Source of the DNA: Pseudomonadota bacterium
Lineage (GTDB): Bacteria; Pseudomonadota; Gammaproteobacteria; Burkholderiales; Burkholderiaceae_D
NCBI GenBank assembly: GCA_023409175.1
Contig: JAEYIG010000155.1
Location: forward strand, 1-7,257
Direction: 5' to 3'
DNA length: 7,257 nucleotides
Shown here: positions 1-6,591 of the stretch, in pieces
Numbering within the stretch: the first letter of the stretch is position 1
Layout of the letters: every line of letters starts with the position of its first letter
The notes under the pieces: model-generated
Databases searched by the model: none
Told to the model about the DNA's origin: nothing
What the model saw: the letters and a program-made list of their open reading frames with translations, nothing else
Position numbers and translations under genes: made by a program

Positions 1-1
1 C

Positions 2-499
2 AAAAAAATACTCGTCCCAACTGACGGATCACCTCTTGCCACACAGGCTGCTATGGAAGGGATTGAACTCGCCAAGAAAGTCGGCGCCGAAGTGTATTGC
101 GTTTATGTCGCAAGAGAAAACATGAATTCGACGTTCGAATTTTCGGACGGCAAACCCCTGTCCTTTCCTTCCGACGAGGAATATAAAGTGGCCGTCAAGG
201 AAGCGGCAGAACAGTTCATGAAACCGCTCCGGGAATCGGCAAAGGCCGGTAACGTCAAATTTACGGAAGACATGTTCATTTCCAATTCGACCGCCGGTTA
301 TATCGTTTATGCAGCCGACAAAAACGGATGCGACCTGATTTTCATGGCATCCAAAGGCTGTGCCGGCTGGGAAAACATCTTTATGGGCAGTGTCGCCACC
401 AAGGTACTGTCCACCAGCCAGATTCCTGTCCTGATTTACAAAGTCAAAAAAGAACAGCTTCCCGAAAAGACAAAAATGTATATCAGCCCAAGAGTCTGA
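2..499 (+). CDS. Universal stress protein (UspA family), 5' end cut by window edge
   Basis: Partial gene. The frame is open from base 2 and the stop is TGA at 497-499, giving 165 visible residues. The visible protein begins KKILVPTDGS, the typical first beta strand of a UspA-fold domain, so only a few N-terminal residues should lie outside the window. An ATG at 53 is internal, because the conserved PTDGS segment precedes it. UspA proteins are small cytoplasmic alpha/beta proteins, often dimeric and often ATP-binding, linked to survival under stress; the specific role here is unknown. Near the C-terminus (visible residues 116-130) is A-SK-G-nine residues-GS, matching the ATP-loop pattern G-2x-G-9x-G(S/T) except that Ala replaces the first Gly. 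The family's last beta strand follows (PVLIYKV), then a charged tail of about 15 residues. The gene is convergent with sua5. Family assignment is firm; ATP binding is not established. Confidence 0.93.
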   Translation, partial: KKILVPTDGSPLATQAAMEGIELAKKVGAEVYCVYVARENMNSTFEFSDGKPLSFPSDEEYKVAVKEAAEQFMKPLRESAKAGNVKFTEDMFISNSTAGYIVYAADKNGCDLIFMASKGCAGWENIFMGSVATKVLSTSQIPVLIYKVKKEQLPEKTKMYISPRV

Positions 500-548
500 T
501 GGAAACAAATGCGTCGCCGGAACGAATGTCCAGGCGACATATTTCCAT
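499..548. terminator. Possible bidirectional terminator hairpin between convergent genes
   Basis: A two-part inverted repeat lies just after the universal stress protein stop. The outer arms ATGGAAA (499-505) and TTTCCAT (542-548) pair over 7 bp, and the inner arms GTCGCC (513-518) and GGCGAC (533-538) pair over 6 bp, with an asymmetric internal loop between them and a 14-base apical loop. It sits in the 75-base gap between convergent stops, where a shared terminator would be expected. No clean T tract follows on either strand, so intrinsic termination is uncertain; it could instead be a 3'-end stabilising structure. Confidence 0.35.
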
Positions 549-574
549 TTCATCCATAACAAGTGGCTTGGGGT

Positions 575-1603
575 TTATTCCTCAAGCCATTTTTCAATGA
601 TTCCCTGACCGTTATAGGCTGCACGGCGCAATCTGTCATTAACTCCCTTCCATGCTTCGGTATCCGGAGTCCCTTCTACCAGAATGACATCTGCCTGATA
701 ACTGTCCAGTTCACGCAGTGATGCATACAACTGATGGGAATAGATGTCTGGCGAACAGAACAGGCCTGCCTGTGCGGCCAGAGGCTGTAACCTGTCGGAA
801 GACAGGGATGAATAATGCAGCAAAGCCACCCGCACGTTTTTCTTTTCCAATTCCTCCAGAACCCGAACCAGCTCTTTTTCAGGAACGATAACGACAGGTG
901 TCGCCGGTGCATAATGCGATGCCAGCGTACCGGATGCCCGAGGCGCAGCCGCATCAGGCATGGAAGGCAGTCTTCCGATTACTTCCGCTATCTGCAGGGA
1001 GTTGATTTTTCCGGGACGAAGCAATACCGGGCCAACCGTTTCCATACGTGACAGGTCCAGGATCGTCGACTCGATTCCGACTTCGCTCTGGCCGCCTTCC
1101 AGTATGGCGGACAATCGTGGGTCATCGCCAAATTCATCCCGGACATGCCCGGCCGTTGTCGGACTGACATGCCCAAAGCGGTTGGCCGAAGGGCCCGCAA
1201 TCCCGCCTTTCCCACCTTTGAAGGCCCGTAAAAGAGCCTGTGCCACAGGATGGGACGGGCAACGCAAGCCCACGGAATCCTGACCGCCTGCAACGGCAGC
1301 GGGGATATGGGGTGACCTCTTGAGAATAAGGGTCAACGGTCCCGGCCAGAAAACATTGATCAGTTTTCCTGCTTCATCCGGAATGTAGGAAGACCAGTAA
1401 GCGATATCCGCCTCCGGTGCCAGATGGACGATCAAAGGATGATTGCTGGGCCGGTTTTTCAGTTCGAAAATCGCGGCGGTGGCAACCGGATTTTCGGCAT
1501 CCGCTCCCAATCCGTATACCGTTTCGGTGGGAAAAGCGACAAGCTGCCCGGATTCAAGCATCCGGGCAGCGGCCGTTATATCTTCAGAAACATGTTTTGC
1601 CAT
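575..1603 (-). CDS. sua5: Threonylcarbamoyl-AMP synthase, two-domain Sua5 type
   Basis: Predicted to make threonylcarbamoyl-AMP from threonine, bicarbonate and ATP, the first step of the universal t6A37 modification of ANN-decoding tRNAs; the product is used by the cytoplasmic TsaBDE system. At 342 residues it is the long Sua5 form rather than the ~190-residue TsaC/YrdC form. The N-terminal YrdC domain (about 7-200) shows FPTETVYGLGAD (24-35), KNRP (49-52), WPGPLT (86-91), PSANRFGHVSPT (138-149), GIESTILDL (176-184) and LLRPG (194-198). The linker motif SGTLASHYAP (224-233) is typical of Sua5 and leads into a C-terminal Rossmann-like Sua5 domain (about 236-342). The ATG follows the purC stop after one base (TGATATG), and no clear Shine-Dalgarno is seen, so termination-reinitiation coupling to purC is likely. 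It is the last gene of the minus-strand cluster. No key motif is missing. Confidence 0.96.
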   Translation of the reverse strand: MAKHVSEDITAAARMLESGQLVAFPTETVYGLGADAENPVATAAIFELKNRPSNHPLIVHLAPEADIAYWSSYIPDEAGKLINVFWPGPLTLILKRSPHIPAAVAGGQDSVGLRCPSHPVAQALLRAFKGGKGGIAGPSANRFGHVSPTTAGHVRDEFGDDPRLSAILEGGQSEVGIESTILDLSRMETVGPVLLRPGKINSLQIAEVIGRLPSMPDAAAPRASGTLASHYAPATPVVIVPEKELVRVLEELEKKNVRVALLHYSSLSSDRLQPLAAQAGLFCSPDIYSHQLYASLRELDSYQADVILVEGTPDTEAWKGVNDRLRRAAYNGQGIIEKWLEE

Positions 1604-1604
1604 A

Positions 1605-2483
1605 TCAAGCTGTCAAAAGACGCAAAGCCTCATTGTATTTTTCAGTCGTTTTGTTGGCGACTTCTTCAGGCAGGCGCGGGGCCGGTGCCGTCTTGTCCCA
1701 TGGCTGGGCCGACAACCAGTCGCGTACGTATTGTTTGTCGAACGATGGGGGCGACATGCCGACTTCGTAACTCGAAGCAGGCCAGAACCGGGAAGAATCC
1801 GGGGTCAGGATCTCATCAATCAGGTAAATCCTGCCGTCGTCGTCCATTCCGAACTCGAATTTGGTATCGGCAATCAGGATGCCTTTCGTCGCAGCGAATT
1901 CAGCCGCTGCCTTATACAGGGAAATAGCCAGGTCACGAACTTTTTCAGCCACATCGGCACCGACGATTTCTTTCATTTTTTCAAAAGAAATGTTCTGGTC
2001 ATGTTCGCCGACATCTGCCTTGGTCGAGGGCGTGAAAATCACTTCCGGCAATTTCTGGGCTTCTTTCAGGCCTGCTGGCAACTTGATGCCACAGATGGCC
2101 CCGGTCTGCTGGTAATCCTTCCAGCCAGTCCCGATGATATAACCACGGACAATCGCCTCGATCGGCAGTGACTTGAATTTCCTGACGACGATCGCACGTC
2201 CCCTGACCTGATCCCGCTCTTCAGGCGCGACAACCGATTCAGGATCGATATCCGTCATGTGATTGGGCATCAGATGCCCGAATTTTTTGAACCAGAAATT
2301 CGACATGGCCGTCAGGATACGGCCCTTGTTCGGAATGGGGTCTTCCATCACCACATCGAAAGCAGACAGTCGGTCGGTCTGAACGACAAGCAGTTTGTCG
2401 TCACCGACCGCATAAATGTCCCTGACTTTTCCGCTATGCAGAAAAGGCAGGGATTTGATTTGTGTTTTCATTAATCCCGGCAT
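1605..2483 (-). CDS. purC: Phosphoribosylaminoimidazole-succinocarboxamide synthase (SAICAR synthetase)
   Basis: Joins CAIR with aspartate using ATP to give SAICAR, the step directly after PurE in de novo purine synthesis; cytoplasmic. From the ATG at 2483 the protein has 292 residues, close to the length I recall for long proteobacterial PurC. Family motifs run in order: GKVRDIY (18-24), DRLSAFD (37-43), EAIVRGY (109-115), FTPSTKAD (149-156), ADTKFEFG (204-211) and [13 protein letters not shown] (222-234). Start choice: the frame extends to a TTG at 2501 overlapping the purE stop, but the ATG at 2483 has an AAGG element about 6 bases upstream. A second ATG at 2471 (four codons in) has only a weak GGGA upstream and is the main alternative. 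The gene lies 14 bases after purE and 1 base before sua5, so co-transcription is very likely. Confidence 0.97.
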   Translation of the reverse strand: MPGLMKTQIKSLPFLHSGKVRDIYAVGDDKLLVVQTDRLSAFDVVMEDPIPNKGRILTAMSNFWFKKFGHLMPNHMTDIDPESVVAPEERDQVRGRAIVVRKFKSLPIEAIVRGYIIGTGWKDYQQTGAICGIKLPAGLKEAQKLPEVIFTPSTKADVGEHDQNISFEKMKEIVGADVAEKVRDLAISLYKAAAEFAATKGILIADTKFEFGMDDDGRIYLIDEILTPDSSRFWPASSYEVGMSPPSFDKQYVRDWLSAQPWDKTAPAPRLPEEVANKTTEKYNEALRLLTA

Positions 2484-2497
2484 ATGGCACCTTTTTC

Positions 2498-3010
2498 TCA
2501 ATCAAGTTCAGGCAGTGTGGCCTGACGGACTTTTTCCGACTGTTTGACACGGAAAGCTTTCAGTTTCTCTTTCAGGTTGTCGTCATTCAATGCGAGAACG
2601 GAGATAACAGCCAGAGCGGCATTGGCGGCACCGCCTTCACCGATGGCCAGCGTGGAAACAGGAATGCCTTTTGGCATCTGGACCGTTGCCAGCAACGAAT
2701 CCAGACCCTTCATGTACTTGGAAGGGATAGGCACACCGAAAATCGGCAAAATGGTATGGGAAGCGACAACACCGGCCAGATGGGCTGCACCGCCGGCACC
2801 TGCGATGAATGCGCGGCAACCGCGTTTTTCCATACTGGTCATCCATTCGGCCAGTTCTTCCGGAGTGCGGTGTGCGGACAATGCACGTGCCTCGAAAGAA
2901 ACGCCAAAGTCCTTACACATCTTTGCGGCTTCTTTCATGATGTCCCAATCGGAAGTGGAACCCATGACAATACCGACCAGTTTTTCGTCTTCTTTTTTCG
3001 TATCAACCAT
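2498..3010 (-). CDS. purE: N5-carboxyaminoimidazole ribonucleotide mutase, class I type
   Basis: Converts N5-CAIR to CAIR in de novo purine synthesis, supplying PurC, encoded next. The 170 residues are a normal single-domain PurE; the family forms homo-octamers. Visible motifs are GSTSD (17-21, phosphate and substrate binding), SAHRTP (45-50, with H47 at the position of the catalytic histidine), AGAGGAAHL (70-78) and [11 protein letters not shown] (103-113). SAHR, rather than SAHK, and the AGAGGAAHL segment fit class I enzymes that use N5-CAIR made by PurK; class II enzymes use AIR and CO2 directly. No purK is present in this window, and purE precedes purC. The ATG at 3010 has only a short GAG about 7 bases upstream. 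I saw no convincing promoter in the short stretch between the preceding hairpin and this start. Transcription may come from its own weak promoter or by read-through from fba. Confidence 0.97.
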   Translation of the reverse strand: MVDTKKEDEKLVGIVMGSTSDWDIMKEAAKMCKDFGVSFEARALSAHRTPEELAEWMTSMEKRGCRAFIAGAGGAAHLAGVVASHTILPIFGVPIPSKYMKGLDSLLATVQMPKGIPVSTLAIGEGGAANAALAVISVLALNDDNLKEKLKAFRVKQSEKVRQATLPELD

Positions 3011-3041
3011 TTTTATACTCTATTAAACAAAAACTTACCCT

Positions 3042-3080
3042 GAAAACAAGGCAGGTGCGCCCGACATCGAACGCACCTGC
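3042..3080 (-). terminator. Strong hairpin after fba, probable terminator or attenuator before purE
   Basis: On the minus strand, GCAGGTGCG and CGCACCTGC (arms at 3080-3072 and 3059-3051) form a perfect 9-bp stem. The pairing extends inward through two G-T wobbles and two further pairs to a 4-base ATGT loop, about 13 bp in all. A T-rich stretch, CTTGTTTTC, follows at once (3050-3042). This is a good, though not perfect, intrinsic terminator for fba, beginning about 31 bases after its stop codon. Because purE follows on the same strand, incomplete termination would make it an attenuator. Confidence 0.65.
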
Positions 3081-3111
3081 GTATTGTGCTACTTTTTTTG
3101 GAAAAACGATA

Positions 3112-4176
3112 TTATTTCACGATTTGGGCGAGTTCGCCTTTTTTATATTTTTCAGCCATCTTGTCCAGTGGGATCGGCTTGATTTTCGATGCCTGGCCGG
3201 CAGAGCCGAAAGCCACATAACGTGAAATGCACATTTTCTTCGCTTCTTCCTTCGCTGCCTTCAGGTATTCGCGAGGATCGAAATGGGAAGGGTTTTCCAT
3301 AAGGTAACGGCGGATGGCCGCTGTCATCGCCAGACGGATATCCGTGTCGATATTGATTTTACGGACACCGAACCTGATGCTTTCCTGCAACTCTTCTACC
3401 GGAACGCCATACGTTTCACGGATGTCGCCCCCGAATTCACGGATGATCGCCAGCAATTCCTGTGGCACTGAAGAGGAACCATGCATGACCAGATGCGTAT
3501 TCGGCAAACGGGCATGGATTTCTTTCAGGCGGTCGATCGCCAGAATATCGCCTGTGGGTTTGCGGGTGAATTTATAAGCGCCATGGGAAGTGCCGATGGC
3601 GATCGCCAAAGCGTCGCATTGGGTCTGTGCAACGAAATCGACGGCCTGATCCGGATTGGTCAGAAGCTGTTCCCTTGTCATCGTGCCTTCGGCACCGATA
3701 CCGTCTTCCTTGTCGGCTTTCATCGTTTCCAGTGAGCCGAGAACACCCAGTTCCGCTTCAACCGTCACGCCGACGGCATGGGAAAACTTGACGACTTCTT
3801 TCGTCACTTCCATATTGTATTCATAATTCGCTGCCGTCTTGCCGTCCGGCAGAAGGGAACCGTCCATCATGACGGAACTGAAACCCGAACGGATCGCAGC
3901 CATGCAGATGGCAGGCGTCTGGCCGTGATCCTGATGCATGACGACGGGGATGTCAGGATAGGCCTCGACTGCCGCTTCAATCAGGTGACGCAGGAAAGCT
4001 TCACCGGCATAGCGTCGCGCACCGGCGGAAGCCTGCATGATCACAGGGGAATCGACTTCGGAAGCGGCTTCCATGATCGCCTGAACCTGTTCCAGGTTAT
4101 TGACGTTGAATGCAGGCAAACCATAACTGTTTTCAGCGGCATGATCCAGTAATTGACGCATTGATACGATAGACAT
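3112..4176 (-). CDS. fba: Class II (zinc-dependent) fructose-1,6-bisphosphate aldolase
   Basis: Reversibly cleaves fructose-1,6-bisphosphate into glyceraldehyde-3-phosphate and dihydroxyacetone phosphate in glycolysis, gluconeogenesis and the Calvin cycle; cytoplasmic. The 354-residue protein starts with the aldolase II signature [16 protein letters not shown] (19-34). It shows HQDHG (81-85; D83 is the likely catalytic acid, H84 a zinc ligand), EAELG (140-144), GTSHGAYKF (195-203, H198 likely zinc ligand), VMHGSSSVP (230-238, H232 likely zinc ligand) and KINIDTDIR (273-281, phosphate and substrate binding). This pattern fits the class IIB/Cbb-type group. The ATG at 4176 has a strong AAGGAG Shine-Dalgarno (4189-4184) 7 bases upstream. 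The gene begins 21 bases after the pgk stop, so the two should be co-transcribed. No pyk lies between them, although pyk occupies that place in several Burkholderiales as I recall. Confidence 0.97.
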   Translation of the reverse strand: MSIVSMRQLLDHAAENSYGLPAFNVNNLEQVQAIMEAASEVDSPVIMQASAGARRYAGEAFLRHLIEAAVEAYPDIPVVMHQDHGQTPAICMAAIRSGFSSVMMDGSLLPDGKTAANYEYNMEVTKEVVKFSHAVGVTVEAELGVLGSLETMKADKEDGIGAEGTMTREQLLTNPDQAVDFVAQTQCDALAIAIGTSHGAYKFTRKPTGDILAIDRLKEIHARLPNTHLVMHGSSSVPQELLAIIREFGGDIRETYGVPVEELQESIRFGVRKINIDTDIRLAMTAAIRRYLMENPSHFDPREYLKAAKEEAKKMCISRYVAFGSAGQASKIKPIPLDKMAEKYKKGELAQIVK

Positions 4177-4197
4177 CCGTTTTCTCCTTGATTATAT

Positions 4198-5400
4198 TTA
4201 TTTGGCCCGTTCCATCAGGATTTCAACAGCAGGCAGTGTTTTCCCTTCCAGGAACTCCAGGAAGGCGCCCCCGCCGGTCGAGATATATCCCAATTTGTCG
4301 GCAATACCGTATTTGGCAATCGCAGCGAGCGTATCGCCGCCCCCCGCAATCGAAAATGCCCTTGAATTCGCAATCGCCTCCGCCACTGTTTTCGTACCAC
4401 CGGCAAACTGGTCGAATTCGAAAACGCCCACAGGGCCATTCCAGACAACCGTACCGGATTTCGCAATGCGGTCGGCATACAGTTTGGCCGTTTCAGGCCC
4501 GATATCGAGAATCATGTCATCCGGCTCGACGGCGGCGACTTTCTTGACCGTCGCGGGAGCGCTTGCCGCGAACGTCTTGGCCGTCACGACATCGACCGGC
4601 AACGGGACATTGGCCTTGCGGTATTTCATCTTTGCCATGATCGTTTTGGCTTCATCGACCAGGTCTTCCTCGATCAGGGAACGGCCGACAGGATAACCTG
4701 CCGCGAGCAGGAACGTATTGGCAATGCCGCCCCCGACAATCAGGCTGTCTACCTTGTCAGCCAGTGTTTTCAGGACTTCCAGTTTTCCGGAGACCTTGGA
4801 ACCGCCGACAATGGCCATCAACGGACGCATCGGGGTTTTCAGGGCCTTTTCCAGTGCATCCAGTTCAGCGGCCAGCAATGGGCCGGCGACGGCTACCGGG
4901 GCGTATTTCGCGATACCGTAAGTCGTGGCTTCGGCGCGATGGGCCGTCCCGAAGGCATCGTTGACATAGACGTCGCACAAGGCCGCCATCTTTTTGGCAA
5001 GGGCATCGTCATTTTTCTTTTCGCCTGCATTGAAGCGGGCATTCTCGAGCAGGACGACCTGACCCGGTTTCACGTCGACGCCATCAATCCAGTCACGTTT
5101 CAGTTCAACCGGCTTTCCCAATAGTTCAGACAGGCGTTTTGCGACCGGGGCGAGCGATTCCGACTCGGAGAAGACGCCTTCCTTCGGACGCCCGAGATGG
5201 GACGTCACCATCACCGCAGCGCCACCTTTCAACGCTTCTTCAATTGCGGGAATCGAGGCGCGGATACGGGTATCTTCAGTAATGTTTCCATCGGCATCAC
5301 GCGGGACGTTCAAATCGGAACGGATAAAAACGCGTTTGCCCTGCAGCTCGCCTTTTTCGACCAGATCGGCAAGACGTTTAAAAGAAGGTTCGGATTGCAT
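4198..5400 (-). CDS. pgk: Phosphoglycerate kinase
   Basis: Reversibly transfers phosphate from 1,3-bisphosphoglycerate to ADP, giving ATP and 3-phosphoglycerate; a cytoplasmic enzyme of glycolysis and gluconeogenesis. At 400 residues it has the usual bacterial length. N-domain substrate motifs are RSDLNVP (27-33), SHLGRP (67-72), LLENARF (117-123) and [10 protein letters not shown] (147-156). C-domain nucleotide-binding motifs are GGSKVSGKL (199-207), GGGIANTF (223-230), [14 protein letters not shown] (353-357) and STGGGA (374-379). The gene is complete and intact. It is first in the minus-strand cluster and divergent from ilvE, so its promoter should lie in 5401-5598. The ATG at 5400 is the only sensible start, since no in-frame start codon lies in the codons just upstream, yet its upstream bases (GGCCATCTCCT) carry no Shine-Dalgarno. 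Initiation therefore probably relies on other features. Confidence 0.98.
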   Translation of the reverse strand: MQSEPSFKRLADLVEKGELQGKRVFIRSDLNVPRDADGNITEDTRIRASIPAIEEALKGGAAVMVTSHLGRPKEGVFSESESLAPVAKRLSELLGKPVELKRDWIDGVDVKPGQVVLLENARFNAGEKKNDDALAKKMAALCDVYVNDAFGTAHRAEATTYGIAKYAPVAVAGPLLAAELDALEKALKTPMRPLMAIVGGSKVSGKLEVLKTLADKVDSLIVGGGIANTFLLAAGYPVGRSLIEEDLVDEAKTIMAKMKYRKANVPLPVDVVTAKTFAASAPATVKKVAAVEPDDMILDIGPETAKLYADRIAKSGTVVWNGPVGVFEFDQFAGGTKTVAEAIANSRAFSIAGGGDTLAAIAKYGIADKLGYISTGGGAFLEFLEGKTLPAVEILMERAK

Positions 5401-5433
5401 AGGAGATGGCCATTGAAAGTGAATGAATTTCTT

Positions 5434-5439
5434 ATTTTA
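5434..5439 (-). promoter_or_regulatory. Candidate -10 element for pgk
   Basis: On the minus strand TAAAAT (5 of 6 matches to TATAAT) lies 33 bases upstream of the pgk ATG. No good -35 hexamer is found 16-18 bases further upstream; the bases there read roughly GGCTAT. The element is plausible by position only: pgk is divergent from ilvE and needs a promoter in this gap. Confidence 0.3.
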
Positions 5440-5505
5440 CCGTACACAAACGGGGTATAGCCATTTTCAGGACCACAGATTGTCATATCTCATAACCAAA
5501 AAAGT

Positions 5506-5521
5506 CACACAATATTGTCTG
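5506..5521. promoter_or_regulatory. Operator-like palindrome in the ilvE/pgk divergent region
   Basis: ACAATATTGT (5509-5518) is a perfect 10-bp palindrome. After one mismatched pair it extends to a 16-bp dyad with CA and TG at its ends. It sits about 15 bases upstream of the proposed ilvE -35 element, a usual place for a regulator site. The AT-rich core with CA/TG flanks loosely resembles Lrp/AsnC-type sites, which would suit a branched-chain amino acid gene, but that link is speculative. A 10-bp palindrome can also arise by chance in AT-rich DNA. Confidence 0.3.
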
Positions 5522-5536
5522 GCAGCCACAATTCTT

Positions 5537-5564
5537 TTGAACAAGACATTTCTTCGATTAGAAT
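5537..5564 (+). promoter_or_regulatory. Candidate sigma-70 promoter of ilvE
   Basis: TTGAAC (5537-5542, 4 of 6 to TTGACA) and TAGAAT (5559-5564, 5 of 6 to TATAAT) are separated by 16 bases. Transcription would begin near 5571, leaving a leader of about 28 bases that contains AGGAG at 5586-5590, 8 bases before the ilvE ATG. Spacing and position fit a housekeeping promoter, inferred from sequence only. Confidence 0.55.
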
Positions 5565-5598
5565 GGGATTTTTGACTTGAAATTCAGGAGAAATTCTC

Positions 5599-6522
5599 AT
5601 GTCACCTATGCATGACCGTGATGGAAAAATCTGGCAGGATGGAAAACTGGTCGACTGGCGCAGCGCCACCATCCATGTGTTGACTCACTCGTTACATTAC
5701 GGCATGTCTGTGTTCGAAGGCGTCCGTGCCTACAAGACGCAAAACGGAACGGCCATTTTCCGCTTGCCGGAACATACCAAACGCCTTTTGAACTCGGCCA
5801 AAATCTTCCAGATGAACGTCGCCTATGACATGGACACGTTGATGGACGCCCAAAAAGAAGTCATCCGTGCCAATAATCTGGAATCGGGCTACATCCGTCC
5901 GATCATCTGGGTCGGCTCGGAAATGCTGGGCGTTTCCGCAAAGAAAAACACCATCCACACCGCTATCGCCGCATGGCCCTGGGGAGCTTACCTGGGCGAC
6001 GATGGCATCAACAAGGGCATCCGCGTCAAGGTTTCCTCATTCAACCGTCACCATGTCAATGTCTCGATGGTGCGTGCCAAGGCATCCGGTTATTACATCA
6101 ACTCGATCCTCGCCAATCAGGAAGCGACAGCTGACGGATACGATGAAGCCATCCTGCTGGATACCGAAGGATTCGTTTCTGAAGGTTCCGGCGAAAACGT
6201 TTTCATCGTGAAAAACGGCAAGCTTTACACACCGGATCTTGCAAGCTGCCTCGACGGCATCACCCGCGATACCGTCATCACGCTGGCAAACGATCTCGGA
6301 TTTGAAGTCATCCAGAAACGCATCACCCGTGACGAAGTCTATTGTGCCGACGAAGCCTTCTTCAGCGGTACCGCCGCTGAAATCACGCCGATCCGTGAAC
6401 TCGACAACCGCCAGATCGGCAACGGTTCCCGAGGCCCGATCACCGAAAAAATCCAGTCGCTCTTCTTTGACGTCGTTGCGGGGAAAGCACCGAAATATGC
6501 GCACTGGCTCAGTCCGGTCTGA
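5599..6522 (+). CDS. ilvE: Branched-chain amino acid aminotransferase
   Basis: A PLP-dependent fold-type IV (class IV) aminotransferase that exchanges amino groups between glutamate and the 2-oxo acids of leucine, isoleucine and valine, the last step of their synthesis and the first of their breakdown; cytoplasmic. Its 307 residues match the E. coli IlvE size class. Visible motifs are THSLHYGMSVFEGVRAY (29-45), GYIRPIIWVG (97-106), and RAKASGYYINS (159-169) with K161 at the PLP Schiff-base position. EGSGENVF (195-202) follows, with E195 expected to contact the PLP pyridine nitrogen, and then FFSGTAAEITPI near the C-terminus. D-amino acid aminotransferase and aminodeoxychorismate lyase share the fold, but this motif set and length favour IlvE. 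The ATG has a good AGGAG site 8 bases upstream. The gene is monocistronic: a promoter lies upstream and a strong terminator 21 bases after its stop. Confidence 0.96.
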   Translation: MSPMHDRDGKIWQDGKLVDWRSATIHVLTHSLHYGMSVFEGVRAYKTQNGTAIFRLPEHTKRLLNSAKIFQMNVAYDMDTLMDAQKEVIRANNLESGYIRPIIWVGSEMLGVSAKKNTIHTAIAAWPWGAYLGDDGINKGIRVKVSSFNRHHVNVSMVRAKASGYYINSILANQEATADGYDEAILLDTEGFVSEGSGENVFIVKNGKLYTPDLASCLDGITRDTVITLANDLGFEVIQKRITRDEVYCADEAFFSGTAAEITPIRELDNRQIGNGSRGPITEKIQSLFFDVVAGKAPKYAHWLSPV

Positions 6523-6543
6523 TCCCATTCAAGATCATGAAAC

Positions 6544-6575
6544 AAAAAAGCGCAAACTGGGGTTTGCGCTTTTTT
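6544..6575. terminator. Bidirectional intrinsic terminator between ilvE and the convergent aminotransferase
   Basis: GCGCAAAC (6550-6557) and GTTTGCGC (6562-6569) form a perfect 8-bp stem around a TGGG loop. Six A's (6544-6549) lie on the left and six T's (6570-6575) on the right, so each strand reads as a GC-rich hairpin followed by a T tract. It lies 21 bases after the ilvE stop and 16 bases beyond the stop of the convergent gene, so it can terminate both transcripts. Confidence 0.93.
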
Positions 6576-6591
6576 ATATTGACAATCTGTA

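Noticed and set aside
29..562. Minus-strand open frame of 177 codons
   Set aside because: It is antisense to the universal stress protein gene, which has clear family motifs; it would also run through the convergent gap.
1443..2171. Plus-strand open frame of 242 codons
   Set aside because: It is antisense to sua5 and purC, whose motifs are complete; the translation resembles no family and no ribosome site precedes it.
2462..3043. Plus-strand open frame of 193 codons
   Set aside because: It lies opposite purE, is rich in Cys, Phe and Gln as reverse-complement frames often are, and shows no recognisable domain.
3011..3050. Promoter for purE (TTGTTT, 16 bases, TTTAAT)
   Set aside because: The -35 match is poor, and the -10 lies so close to the ATG that the transcript would have almost no leader and would lose the weak GAG ribosome site.
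5401..5425. AGGAG followed by ATG on the plus strand, looking like a small gene start
   Set aside because: The frame from the ATG at 5423 ends after about a dozen codons at the TAG at 5458-5460 and has no recognisable product; the match is by chance beside the pgk start.
5469..5495. Inverted match between ATTGTC near 5480 and GACAAT on the opposite strand, considered as part of a larger operator array
   Set aside because: The repeats are short and imperfect, with irregular spacing; AT-rich intergenic DNA gives such matches by chance.
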